In this document: in pieces, positions 36,623 through 45,183 of the stretch
Layout of the letters: every line of letters begins with the position of its first letter
How positions within the stretch are numbered: position 1 is the stretch's first letter
Source of the DNA: Legionella qingyii
GTDB lineage: Bacteria; Pseudomonadota; Gammaproteobacteria; Legionellales; Legionellaceae
DNA: 64,000 nucleotides
Assembly (NCBI RefSeq): GCF_003184185.1
Contig: NZ_QHJG01000012.1
Span: 1,291-65,290 of the forward strand
Direction of reading: 5' to 3'
Position numbers and translations under genes: made by a program
The notes under the pieces: model-generated
What the model saw: the letters and a program-made list of their open reading frames with translations, nothing else
What the model was told of the DNA's origin: nothing
The model's database searches: none

Positions 36623-36687
36623 GGGACAGTGCAGCGAAACCCGGGATATGAGAGATATTTTATTCCCGGGTTCTGCTGTACTGTCCC
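36623..36687. repeat. Long imperfect palindrome with CCCGGG arms
   Basis: GGGACAGT (36623-36630) pairs with ACTGTCCC (36680-36687), and inward AACCCGGGATA (36638-36648) pairs with TATTCCCGGGTT (36661-36672) with one bulge. The 65-nt structure lies between convergent genes and may terminate both. GCAGCGAAAC in the arm is shared with the hairpins at 46330 and 56540. Confidence 0.6.
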
Positions 36688-36703
36688 ACGGCCACCTTGT
36701 TTT

Positions 36704-37900
36704 TTAAAAAGGCCGATGACCGTCAAAAGTAGATTCCAAGCGATCTGCTTCAATAATATTCAATGCATCTTTATATTCTTTACTTTGCAAATGCTCCAAA
36801 GTCTTTGCAAAACGCTCTATCCCTAAGTTTCGATACTCATCCATACTTACAGATTTTGCATCATTTGCTAATTGGGTCCATGACCAAAGAGTAATCCACC
36901 ACTCTACAACAGGTTTATAAGCGGTATACCATGCCCATATTGAATCTGAAGGTTTTTCTTTCCCGAAATAGGCACTTAAATAAGCTAATTCTTGTTCTTT
37001 GCTGAGTTTCGCTTCTATAGCAAAATAAGCAAGGTCCCACATAAAATCGTTATTGCTTGAGTATTCCCAATCAATTTGATAGAACCTTTCTTGCTCCTTT
37101 GCTCCCTCAACTGCCCTCATATAGTTTAAAGGCGTCGAATCATTATGACATGGGCACATTTCAATTTTATAAGAAGAGAATAATTTCTTTAAATAAGACA
37201 TTTGTTCTATTACAAACTCAACTTTTTCAGGAAAAGCAAAATTTTTAATTTTTAATTGTTCGAGCAATTGCTTATTACGCTCGAACACAGCAGTGTCATT
37301 GTCAAAGCGTTCTGAGGCATGTAGCTTTTTTGCCATACCAGCTAAGGTTTGTAATATATCATCTCGTTGTAATGTTTCCTTATCTAAATTCTGAACGCCC
37401 TCTATGAATTTAGTGAGTTGTAGTCCATCCGGTCCTAAGTACTCTATAGGAACATTAAGTCCTAATATGGATGCCTTATGAGCATTTTTTGCTTCGTCCT
37501 TACGCGATACTGAAAACAACGAGACATCTCCTGGAATTCGTAATACCCATCGTGGCGGTTTTTTACTTTCAATAAGAGCCGGATTAATCCCAGGAATTTT
37601 TGCGAGCAATTTAGAATAGTCTTGTTCAGTTTGAACCCTATAAACAATATTTGTCATTCCACCTGACATTAATTTTAATCTTAATACATCGAGTCCCACT
37701 TCAGAAAGCAGTGGAATGCGATGAATTGTTGGCAATAAACTCATGTATTTTTGAGTTAAATCCACCATTTTTTTCCATTTATGATTTACCAATGACGCCT
37801 TGAACTGCGATGCTGGATCAAGTAGACTTAGGATGTAAATCATTAAATGTTCATTAATTCTAGGTTTGCCACTATCTTCGCCAAAAAAATGCCATTTCAT
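36704..37900 (-). CDS. licA: F-box protein with choline-kinase-like domain (LicA/Lpg1408 type)
   Basis: Two domains. Residues about 14-53 (INEHLMIYILSLLDPASQF onward to NHKWKKMV) fit an F-box, the eukaryotic motif that binds Skp1 of SCF ubiquitin ligases. From about residue 70 there is a choline/aminoglycoside kinase fold: GGMTNIVY as nucleotide loop (80-87), the catalytic HNDSTPLN (252-259) and metal-binding IDWEY (276-280). L. pneumophila Lpg1408 (LicA) is one of its listed F-box proteins and fits this layout. The ATG at 37900 is chosen; a 24-residue upstream extension has no family support. Translocation and substrate are inference. Confidence 0.8.
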   Translation of the reverse strand: MKWHFFGEDSGKPRINEHLMIYILSLLDPASQFKASLVNHKWKKMVDLTQKYMSLLPTIHRIPLLSEVGLDVLRLKLMSGGMTNIVYRVQTEQDYSKLLAKIPGINPALIESKKPPRWVLRIPGDVSLFSVSRKDEAKNAHKASILGLNVPIEYLGPDGLQLTKFIEGVQNLDKETLQRDDILQTLAGMAKKLHASERFDNDTAVFERNKQLLEQLKIKNFAFPEKVEFVIEQMSYLKKLFSSYKIEMCPCHNDSTPLNYMRAVEGAKEQERFYQIDWEYSSNNDFMWDLAYFAIEAKLSKEQELAYLSAYFGKEKPSDSIWAWYTAYKPVVEWWITLWSWTQLANDAKSVSMDEYRNLGIERFAKTLEHLQSKEYKDALNIIEADRLESTFDGHRPF

Positions 37901-38006
37901 TAAGATTGTTTCGCGAAATTGAACATCAAGCGAGTATATAAAATTTAGACACAGATTTACAAGACAGCACACTTAAAGAAAAAATTAAACAACAAGGGCT
38001 CTTGCT

Positions 38007-39278
38007 ATGACTGAACCCCTTATTCCTATAACAAAAAAACAGGCGCTTATATTTACCTGCTTTTTTGTCATGTATGAGTTTCTAACTTATATAGCAAACG
38101 ACATGATCATGCCTGGCATGGTTCAGGTTGTTCGTTCATTTCATGCGCCAGAATCTGCTGTAGCTACCTCTTTGAGCGTTTATATTCTCGGAGGCGCAAG
38201 TTTGCAAATTCTCTTGGGACCCATATCCGATAGTTATGGGCGCAGGCCAATGATGATACTTGGAGCATTTCTATTTTTTATTTTTACTTTATTTATTGCT
38301 TGCTCCAATTCGATGAGTCAGTTTTTGATCGCACGCTTTTTTCAAGGTATGGGCTTATGCTTCATTGGGGTAATAGGCTATGCAACCATTCAGGAGATTT
38401 TTGAAGAAATGGATGCAATTCGCTTAATAGCCATTATGGCTAATATTGCGATCCTGGCCCCATTACTTGGACCTCTCATTGGAGCGGTTGTTATTCATTA
38501 TACTTCATGGCGTTACATTTTTGTTGCTATTGCACTAGGCGCCCTTGTTGTATTATGGGGGTTATGGCGATATATGCCTGAACCGATTGGCCAAATAAAG
38601 AGAAATGGGGAGTTAACGCCAAAAACTAAATTCTCAGCAAATAAGGTACTTCAGAACTATAAAGACCTGTTTACTAATAGAGCATTTTGTTTTGGAACTT
38701 TAGCAGCAGGTACAGTTGGTATTCCTTGTATTGCCTGGATTGCATTAGCACCTATAATTTTTATTGTGGAGGCAAAACTTACAGTAATTCAATATGGACT
38801 TTGGCAACTGCCAGTATTTGGTGCAACCATTTTGGGCAATTGGTTTTTACACAAATTAACCTATAAGTATCAAATTAAACAAATAGTTTTTCTAGGTTGT
38901 ATTATTCTGGTTGTTGGAGCAGTTTTAACCTCTTTGCTTCCCTATCTGTTTGGTAATGCCTATTATTATTTGCTTCCTGGAACAATTATTTATTTTTTTG
39001 CACTGAGTGTAATTAATGCGCCTTTAAACAGATACTGCCTCTTTGTGACCCCGGTAAGCAAAGGCACTGCCTCTGCACTAGTTAGTCTATGTGTTATGGT
39101 TGTTGGCGCGATAGGAACAGAAGTAGCTAATTTATTTTATAAGCAGCATAATAACCTTCATTTTGGTCTTTATTGTAATGCAATTGAGTTAATCTTTCTG
39201 GTATTTATAGGTTTAACTTTTTTACTTAAAAATCCGATTGTAGATGAACGTAAACCCGATTTGAGTGTCACAATTTAG
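38007..39278 (+). CDS. mdfA: MdfA-type multidrug efflux MFS transporter
   Basis: Twelve-helix major facilitator drug/proton antiporter. The first helix carries the MdfA-diagnostic YEFLTYIANDMIMPGM, with the acidic residues equivalent to Glu26 and Asp34 of E. coli MdfA. Motif A (GPISDSYGRRP) lies between helices 2 and 3, and LIARFFQGMG and LAPLLGPLIGA follow. Length 423 is near the MdfA norm. It diverges from the F-box protein gene; nothing shows co-regulation. Confidence 0.88.
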   Translation: MTEPLIPITKKQALIFTCFFVMYEFLTYIANDMIMPGMVQVVRSFHAPESAVATSLSVYILGGASLQILLGPISDSYGRRPMMILGAFLFFIFTLFIACSNSMSQFLIARFFQGMGLCFIGVIGYATIQEIFEEMDAIRLIAIMANIAILAPLLGPLIGAVVIHYTSWRYIFVAIALGALVVLWGLWRYMPEPIGQIKRNGELTPKTKFSANKVLQNYKDLFTNRAFCFGTLAAGTVGIPCIAWIALAPIIFIVEAKLTVIQYGLWQLPVFGATILGNWFLHKLTYKYQIKQIVFLGCIILVVGAVLTSLLPYLFGNAYYYLLPGTIIYFFALSVINAPLNRYCLFVTPVSKGTASALVSLCVMVVGAIGTEVANLFYKQHNNLHFGLYCNAIELIFLVFIGLTFLLKNPIVDERKPDLSVTI

Positions 39279-39529
39279 CACGTAGCAGAGACACAGCATA
39301 TTTAGCTATTGTTGTTGACTCCTGAATAGTTTATTGGCCTAAAGATCTTAAGTACCTGCACAACGGTCTTCCATTTAAGCTAAATAGAGTAAGACAAGCT
39401 TAATTATGAAGTTAGTTCATAATGGTTTTGTGAATGATGACTCTAACTTGAATTTTTATTAAATTCATATTAAATCTATTAAGTTATATGATGCACTTTA
39501 TTGCCATCATTTATTCTTAAGGACAAGAA
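39279..39529. other. Intergenic region upstream of the acetamidase cluster
   Basis: About 250 bp with no gene. It contains the palindrome at 39403-39423 and the ribosome binding site AAGGAC just before 39530. The promoter for the exported amidase-porin cluster should lie here, but I see no clear -35/-10 pair. Confidence 0.5.
39403..39423. promoter_or_regulatory. Palindromic operator candidate ATTATGAA-N5-TTCATAAT
   Basis: Perfect 8-bp half sites at 39403-39410 and 39416-39423 around GTTAG form a 21-bp palindrome, about 107 bp upstream of the acetamidase-family gene. Size and spacing suit a dimeric regulator. No regulator gene is adjacent. Confidence 0.4.
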
Positions 39530-40732
39530 ATGCTAAAGAAAATCCAATTATTCTCTTTATTAATAGCAACTGCATTTTTCTCTACTGCTCATGCAGAAAC
39601 ATACAAAGTGGCCGCCAGCAAAGACACAGTAACCCTCGGCCTTTTTGCATTAGATAAAACACCTGTAGTTAAAGTTCACTCTGGAGATTCTGTGTCTTTA
39701 GAAACTTGGAATAGTTGCTTGCATGAAATGGTCTTTAATAAAACAACCCCAGCTGAAATTGCAAAATTCTATGCAAAACATGATATTCAAAAAAGACGAG
39801 GTATGCATAGCTTAACAGGCCCTGTTTACATTGAAGAAGCAGAGCCCGGGGATGTACTCGAGATTCGAGTATTAGATATCAAATTAAATGATTTTGGATA
39901 TAACTTTTTAAGCCCAACACAAGGAATTTTATCAGAGTTTACTAAACCAAGAATCATGTACTTCAAATATAATAAAGAAAAGACCACCACAGAATTCACC
40001 AAAGGTATATGCTTACGCCTAAAACCCTTTCCGGGGGTTATTGCAGTTGCCCCACCTCGAGATTGGCCTGATGGATGGCCTGTGCATTTAGAAACTCATA
40101 TGGGCCAACCCGTTCCAGGACAATTCAACTCGGTCCCACCAGGCCCTTTTGGAGGAAACCTCGATCAGCCAAGTCTGCAAGCTGGGTCCATTCTATATCT
40201 GCCTGTTTTTCAAAAGGGTGCTTTGGTATGGACTGGTGATTCACATGCAATGCAGAGCAATGGAGAGATTGATGTCACAGCACTCGAGACCTCCTACGAA
40301 GGAATCACCTTGCAATTTATTGTAAGAAAAGATTTAAGAGCCGAAGGAGTATTTGATAAAACCAAACGGAATGGAAGTAATTTATTCACCTGGCCTATTG
40401 TTGAAAATGCTGAGGAATGGATAATAATGGGTTTACATGAAAACTTGTTTGAAGCAATGCAGCTTGCCTCCAAGAATGCAATTGACTTTTTAGTACGCAC
40501 TCAAGGGTTCTCTCCCCAAGAAAGTTATCAATTTTTAAGCATGGTAGGAGATTTCAATATTCCTGAAGCGGTTAATGTCATTAAAAACGTAGCTGTTCAT
40601 ATTCCTAAAGAAGCCTTCATACACCATGGGAAGACGACCACACTCAGCTCTGAAGGCAAGTTCCCTCTAACAACGCCCAAGATCAATGAAATGGCAACCT
40701 GTGAGCCCCAAGAAGGCAAAATTGTTGAATAA
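39530..40732 (+). CDS. Exported acetamidase/formamidase-family protein
   Basis: FmdA/AmdA-family amidohydrolase, which in characterised members releases ammonia from formamide or acetamide. GDSVSLETWNSC, LTGPVYIEEAEPGDVLE and the WTGDSHAMQSNGEIDVTALE block (near residue 235) are family hallmarks and hold the metal-binding Asp and His. Unlike the cytoplasmic enzymes it carries a clear signal peptide (residues 1-22, ending AHA), so it should act in the periplasm. Length 400. AAGGAC supports the ATG. It heads a three-gene set of exported proteins ending with a porin. Confidence 0.85.
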   Translation: MLKKIQLFSLLIATAFFSTAHAETYKVAASKDTVTLGLFALDKTPVVKVHSGDSVSLETWNSCLHEMVFNKTTPAEIAKFYAKHDIQKRRGMHSLTGPVYIEEAEPGDVLEIRVLDIKLNDFGYNFLSPTQGILSEFTKPRIMYFKYNKEKTTTEFTKGICLRLKPFPGVIAVAPPRDWPDGWPVHLETHMGQPVPGQFNSVPPGPFGGNLDQPSLQAGSILYLPVFQKGALVWTGDSHAMQSNGEIDVTALETSYEGITLQFIVRKDLRAEGVFDKTKRNGSNLFTWPIVENAEEWIIMGLHENLFEAMQLASKNAIDFLVRTQGFSPQESYQFLSMVGDFNIPEAVNVIKNVAVHIPKEAFIHHGKTTTLSSEGKFPLTTPKINEMATCEPQEGKIVE

Positions 40733-40747
40733 CCTTTAGGTGAAATA

Positions 40748-41149
40748 ATGAATGAGATCTCAGCTTACTTATGCTTATACTTCATGGCTTCAACTGCCTT
40801 AGCTACCTCAATTGTGCTTGATAATAAAACAAATTACCCTGAAAAAAGTAATCCAGGCAAAATTGCAATACAATGGGCTGCATCAGCTGAGGCCATTCAA
40901 GAGAACAATAAAACCATCATGAATGGTTCAAAATTGGACTTGAGATCCATGATGACTCTTTCTCAAAAAGGGCAAATCCAGCTCAATATACCTAATCATG
41001 CCCATTACTTTAGAGTAGTCGTGTGGTCAACTGGCAAAAAGAAACCTGATTTACTTACAAACTGGGTCGATATTGTTCCTAATAAAACCTATATTTTGAA
41101 CCAGAACCAACTTGCATCTGCAATACTGCTGTCTGGAGCGGGCTGTTAG
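40748..41149 (+). CDS. Small secreted protein, unknown
   Basis: Unrecognised 133-residue protein. A short signal peptide (residues 1-19, AYLCLYFMASTALA) is followed by a mostly polar chain with alternating hydrophobic residues (GQIQLNIPNHAHYFRVVVW) suggesting a beta-rich fold, and a single C-terminal cysteine. It lies 15 bp after the acetamidase-family gene, with TAGGTG before its ATG, so the two are probably co-transcribed. It may be an accessory protein of the amidase. Confidence 0.6.
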   Translation: MNEISAYLCLYFMASTALATSIVLDNKTNYPEKSNPGKIAIQWAASAEAIQENNKTIMNGSKLDLRSMMTLSQKGQIQLNIPNHAHYFRVVVWSTGKKKPDLLTNWVDIVPNKTYILNQNQLASAILLSGAGC

Positions 41150-41230
41150 TCCGCCATGCTCATTTAAACTTGTGGACTATTTAGGCTGCAAGTTTATAAA
41201 TTTCTTCCTAGTGGTTATAAAAGAAAAATT

Positions 41231-42556
41231 ATGATCCGATTACTATTTTTTATCTTCTTTATTCTTATAAATTGCATTGATATTGTGAATGCAAAAACCT
41301 CAAAGTCCATTTCCACAATATCAGCTAAACCTCAAAATGTAATCAACAACTCCAGTATCAGTTCTAACCCCGCTGCAGTCAATGTAACCACGGGTTCGGG
41401 GGCAATGCAACGTTACGTGCAGAAAAAACTAGGTATTGAAAATAATCATGGAATTATGGTTCAAGGTGCCTGGATTGGTGACACGAATAAATTGTTTTCA
41501 GGAGGAATACCAGATGCTGATCGTGTAACATCAAACAGCGTGTTTTTATTGGATCTTACGGTAAACACGGAACAATTTAATGGATGGAAAGGAGGATTGT
41601 TTAGCGCCCAGTTTTTGCAACAAAACGCTCAAAATACCAATGCCCAAGCAGGTATTATTCAAGGGTATAACTCATTACCCGATGTTTACCCTTTTAATCG
41701 GTCCGAGCTATATGCTCTTTGGTATAGACAAGAACTTTTTGATAAAAAAATGTTTGTTCGAATTGGAAAAACTATTACTACGCTCGATTTTAATAATGTA
41801 ATCAAACCCGCCCCTCTTAGCTCTGATGAGCCTAATATTCCTGCTGTAACGAGCTTAATTTATACTCCGATTTTTATTAATCCAGCTGTAGATGGAGTCA
41901 TGCCTGGCTATACAAATACTGCATATGGCATTACTACGACTTGGGCTCCAATGGCTCAATGGTATCTTTCATATGGAATATATGATGGTAATTTAGCCAG
42001 TGGGAAGCAAACAGGTTTAAGTGGTCCAACCTTCAATGGAAACTATTTTCAGGTAACTGAATCTGGTGGAGCCTGGACTCTAGGTAAGAACCACCGACCA
42101 GGTACAGCAGGAATAGGAGTATGGCATCAGACCGGTTTGATTCGTCAACATAATCTATCCGAAAAAGGAGCAACTGGTGCTTATTTATTTGGTTCTCAAC
42201 GTTTATGGTATCGCCACCCAGGATATGACATCAGTGGCATTTCTGCGTTTTATCAATTGAGTATCAATAATTCCAGTGTTTTACCCATGAAGCGCTCCAT
42301 TGGCGCTGGCTTCACTCTATTTGGCCTTATTGCAAACCGTGAAGGAGACTCTTTAGGTACAGGATTTTCTCTTGCTTGGCTCAATCACAGAATCTCAAAC
42401 CGCTCCTCTGAGTTGATGTACCAAATTTATTACCAGGCAAAACTAATGACTAATGTCTACCTTGAACCGGCCCTTTCATACATACCTACCCCAGGCCAGG
42501 ATGAACATTTACCCTCCGCATTCGCTGGAACAGTTCGTGCTATTGTGCTGGTATAA
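41231..42556 (+). CDS. OprB-family carbohydrate-type porin
   Basis: Outer-membrane beta-barrel of the OprB family. A signal peptide covers about residues 1-21 (IDIVNA end). The mature N-terminus is Ser/Asn-rich, then an alternating-strand barrel with typical OprB stretches: GGLFSAQFLQQNA, YALWYRQELFDKKMFVRIGK, WAPMAQWYLSYGIYDG, GIGVWHQTG and the closing LEPALSYIPTPGQ. Length 441 is normal. Substrate is not known; placement after an exported amidase suggests it admits the amide or a related solute. Ribosome binding site is weak. Confidence 0.8.
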   Translation: MIRLLFFIFFILINCIDIVNAKTSKSISTISAKPQNVINNSSISSNPAAVNVTTGSGAMQRYVQKKLGIENNHGIMVQGAWIGDTNKLFSGGIPDADRVTSNSVFLLDLTVNTEQFNGWKGGLFSAQFLQQNAQNTNAQAGIIQGYNSLPDVYPFNRSELYALWYRQELFDKKMFVRIGKTITTLDFNNVIKPAPLSSDEPNIPAVTSLIYTPIFINPAVDGVMPGYTNTAYGITTTWAPMAQWYLSYGIYDGNLASGKQTGLSGPTFNGNYFQVTESGGAWTLGKNHRPGTAGIGVWHQTGLIRQHNLSEKGATGAYLFGSQRLWYRHPGYDISGISAFYQLSINNSSVLPMKRSIGAGFTLFGLIANREGDSLGTGFSLAWLNHRISNRSSELMYQIYYQAKLMTNVYLEPALSYIPTPGQDEHLPSAFAGTVRAIVLV

Positions 42557-42636
42557 AATCTATTGCTTGTAATTAAGTATCAATTAGTATAATCATTGCA
42601 TTTACGGGCACAATTTAATACCGTGAGATCAGGCAT

Positions 42637-42666
42637 TTGACATAAATATTAATCAATGACTAGTAT
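42637..42666 (+). promoter_or_regulatory. Sigma-70-like promoter of the unknown gene at 42777
   Basis: A consensus TTGACA at 42637-42642 is followed after 18 nt by TAGTAT at 42661-42666, about 110 bp before the ATG. The rest of the 220-bp gap is AT-rich with no gene. Confidence 0.45.
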
Positions 42667-42776
42667 TGTGTTTTAATTAACAAAAAAATCATTTTTGCTT
42701 CAACTCATTGCGCAACAATCCAAGTATCAATATGCCAAGGTTCGTTTGGTTATATTTTTAAAAGGGAATAAGAATT

Positions 42777-43670
42777 ATGACTATTGAACTCATACAAACA
42801 GGAAAAGAAGATACAAATGATTACGAACAAAGCTTACAAGACTTAGGTTACACTGAGCTAGACAATCATCTTAAAGAAGATGTTATTGCTATCTGGAAGT
42901 TTTTTTGCAATGAAGAACTGGTATTCAAAGGCTTGAAAAAATTTGTTACAGCTTATTTTGCATTTACCCAACATGAAACAAAAACTTTACGCCAATTTTT
43001 CGATGAATGGGGCAGCAAAAATCATTTTAATAGGCCCGACTCTTTTGAGATTAGTGAAGAATTTAAAACCAGCCCACAGTTCCACTATCCTAAACACACT
43101 CCTGTTTTGTATGGTGAGCTGACACCGGACCTGTTTAATAACATTCTACTAAAAAATGGTTATTTATCCGCTGATGCGGGGGCGGGCCCCAAGCATGGTA
43201 AATGGGCTCACTCCATTCAGTTTTTTCTTTTAGAAGAGGCACGAAAAGAAGGTATTTTGCAGTTGCATGCTCCAACGGTTTGCCAATTTGTGCAAACAAT
43301 CTCACAAATTAAAGGTCCTTTTGAAGCATTAAGTTTATGGGACATTCTATTTGACTCTTTTGAGGATCATATTTTTACTCACCCTAATAACATTACTACA
43401 ATCCTATCCAGTTCCTGGGATACTTCAGAAGCAGCAAAATTTTTAGCCGCAAAGTTAATTGCTTTTGACGAAAAATTTTATCGGATAGCGCGCAATGAAA
43501 GCTGCTATGAGGCATATGCTAAGCAAAAATATTTAAGTAGGTTAAATGAAGCACATTTTATTTTTTATAAAGAGAAATGTGCTTTATTATGGTTTACACC
43601 AAAAGATCAAAAGGACACACCCACCCCGGACTTATTGATTCCTTTATGTAACCATCAGTTAGGATCGTGA
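42777..43670 (+). CDS. Hypothetical protein, unrecognised
   Basis: I do not recognise a domain. It has 297 residues, no signal peptide and no membrane segment, and looks like a soluble, mostly helical protein. Distinct stretches are LSADAGAGPKHGKWAHSIQFFLL (residues about 128-150), a His/Lys-rich loop which may be functional, and SLWDILFDSFEDH. It has its own promoter, a good ribosome binding site (AAGGG) and a very strong terminator, so it is a single-gene unit. Effector status is possible in this genus but unsupported by a clear C-terminal signal. Confidence 0.6.
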   Translation: MTIELIQTGKEDTNDYEQSLQDLGYTELDNHLKEDVIAIWKFFCNEELVFKGLKKFVTAYFAFTQHETKTLRQFFDEWGSKNHFNRPDSFEISEEFKTSPQFHYPKHTPVLYGELTPDLFNNILLKNGYLSADAGAGPKHGKWAHSIQFFLLEEARKEGILQLHAPTVCQFVQTISQIKGPFEALSLWDILFDSFEDHIFTHPNNITTILSSSWDTSEAAKFLAAKLIAFDEKFYRIARNESCYEAYAKQKYLSRLNEAHFIFYKEKCALLWFTPKDQKDTPTPDLLIPLCNHQLGS

Positions 43671-43677
43671 GAACAAA

Positions 43678-43714
43678 CCAACTCATCTTTTTCCTTATTG
43701 AAAAGATGAGTTGG
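43678..43714. terminator. Strong bidirectional terminator
   Basis: CCAACTCATCTTTT (43678-43691) and AAAAGATGAGTTGG (43701-43714) form a perfect 14-bp stem with a 9-nt loop between two convergent genes. The stem itself has A/T runs at its inner end, and it lies 8 bp after one stop and 12 bp after the other. Confidence 0.8.
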
Positions 43715-43725
43715 AACAATTAGCG

Positions 43726-45051
43726 TTAATGCTTCTGATGTGCTGGATGAGACTCTTTAAGTAAGAAGGCTGCAATAAGCAAACTAGCTAAAAAGCATAT
43801 TGGCATTACGATTAAGGCAATTTGGTAACTTGCAACACTATATACATGCGCCCCATTCACAACATGCCATAAGTTAGTATGCTGTAATATGTAACCTACT
43901 AATGGCTGGAATATTGCACCACCTATCACTACCGAAAGATTATTAAAACCTGAAGCAGTACCAACCAGATCGGGAGCGTTATTTTCTTTGACCACTGCAA
44001 AACTTACCGTTTGACCACCGGCTCCTAAACCCAGCACAAAGAGAATAAAAGGAGTCCATCCATAAGATAACCCAGGCAAATACAATAGGACCAATGTTGC
44101 AAATAAACCTAAAACTGCACTAATAATCAGAGCGATTCGTCGACTTTCAATTTTATCACTGAACCATCCTAAAAGAGGACTCCCTACACCTATTCCAATC
44201 CAAATCATACTGCATAGTCCTGAAGCAGCAACCACGCTTATTTGGAGTTTTTCTTGTAAATATGGAACACCCCAGAGTGCAGCAAAAACTGCTATGGGAG
44301 CCCAGATCGTAAAAGCATAAGAACCTATTATCCAGGTATAACTATGTTTGCATACGGCAAGAAGTCGTTTCCATTCATCACGTAGGTAATGTTCAGGAAC
44401 TGATTGACTCTTTTGGTGGGGGTAATCTCTGATATACAACCAAAAAAATGCTGCTAAAATAAAGCCAATAATTGAAAGAATGAAACTTGCATTACGCCAT
44501 CCAACAGCTTGAATTAAATAGGCAAGAGGCATTTCGCCAAAAATAGCACCTACTGAACTCATCAATTGGGCGACCCCTGCCAAAATGGCAAAATAATAAG
44601 GAGGAAACCAACGTGATAAAAGGACCAGGACACCAATAAATGAAAATGCCGAGCCAATTCCAATAAGAAACCTTCCAATACACGCCGTAAATACACTGTC
44701 TGTTGATGCAAAGAAAGCAGACCCTAGCGCACATAGGATAATTGCAAAAGTCATGAGTTTACGTGGACCATAACGATCATATAACACACCCGCAGGTAAT
44801 TGTGTTGGAGCATAGGCATAAAAATAAAAAGCAGATATAACGCCAAACCCTTGACCGGTAACCCCAAAAGTTTTCATCATGGATTCAGCCATAACGCTAG
44901 GCGCTACTTGCAAAATAAATTCATATAAATAAAAAGATGCGGCAAGGAAGAAAATAAAATAAGCGGCTACAAGATTCGTGCTCGCTCCTTGATGTGTTTT
45001 ATCTGAATAATGTGCGCTCAATTTAAGGTCACTCCGTTTGAAATTCCACAT
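43726..45051 (-). CDS. MFS transporter, phagosomal/ACS-like
   Basis: Twelve-helix major facilitator. It carries FFLAASFYLYEFILQVAPSV in helix 1, motif A as LPAGVLYDRYGPRKLM, and RFLIGIGSAFSFIGVL. This layout is common in the large Legionella and Coxiella group of MFS proteins related to phagosomal (Pht) and organic-acid transporters. The substrate cannot be read. An N-terminal cytoplasmic stretch of about 27 polar residues precedes helix 1, so a later start is possible. Single gene, convergent with the unknown protein on its right-hand strand neighbour. Confidence 0.75.
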   Translation of the reverse strand: MWNFKRSDLKLSAHYSDKTHQGASTNLVAAYFIFFLAASFYLYEFILQVAPSVMAESMMKTFGVTGQGFGVISAFYFYAYAPTQLPAGVLYDRYGPRKLMTFAIILCALGSAFFASTDSVFTACIGRFLIGIGSAFSFIGVLVLLSRWFPPYYFAILAGVAQLMSSVGAIFGEMPLAYLIQAVGWRNASFILSIIGFILAAFFWLYIRDYPHQKSQSVPEHYLRDEWKRLLAVCKHSYTWIIGSYAFTIWAPIAVFAALWGVPYLQEKLQISVVAASGLCSMIWIGIGVGSPLLGWFSDKIESRRIALIISAVLGLFATLVLLYLPGLSYGWTPFILFVLGLGAGGQTVSFAVVKENNAPDLVGTASGFNNLSVVIGGAIFQPLVGYILQHTNLWHVVNGAHVYSVASYQIALIVMPICFLASLLIAAFLLKESHPAHQKH

Positions 45052-45183
45052 TTAAGCCTATACGTATTTATTTTGTCAATACGTTCTTGTTACATAAAAG
45101 ACATATAGAAGATAATATAAGGCAAGTTCTTTGTTTAAACTTGAGTTTTGCTGCATGGCACCTAAGCTTGCTATTCATTTATC

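Noticed and set aside
38007..43670. Idea that the whole block from mdfA to the unknown gene is a recently acquired island
   Set aside because: No flanking direct repeats, tRNA, integrase or clear base-composition break was seen. Comparative genomics would decide.
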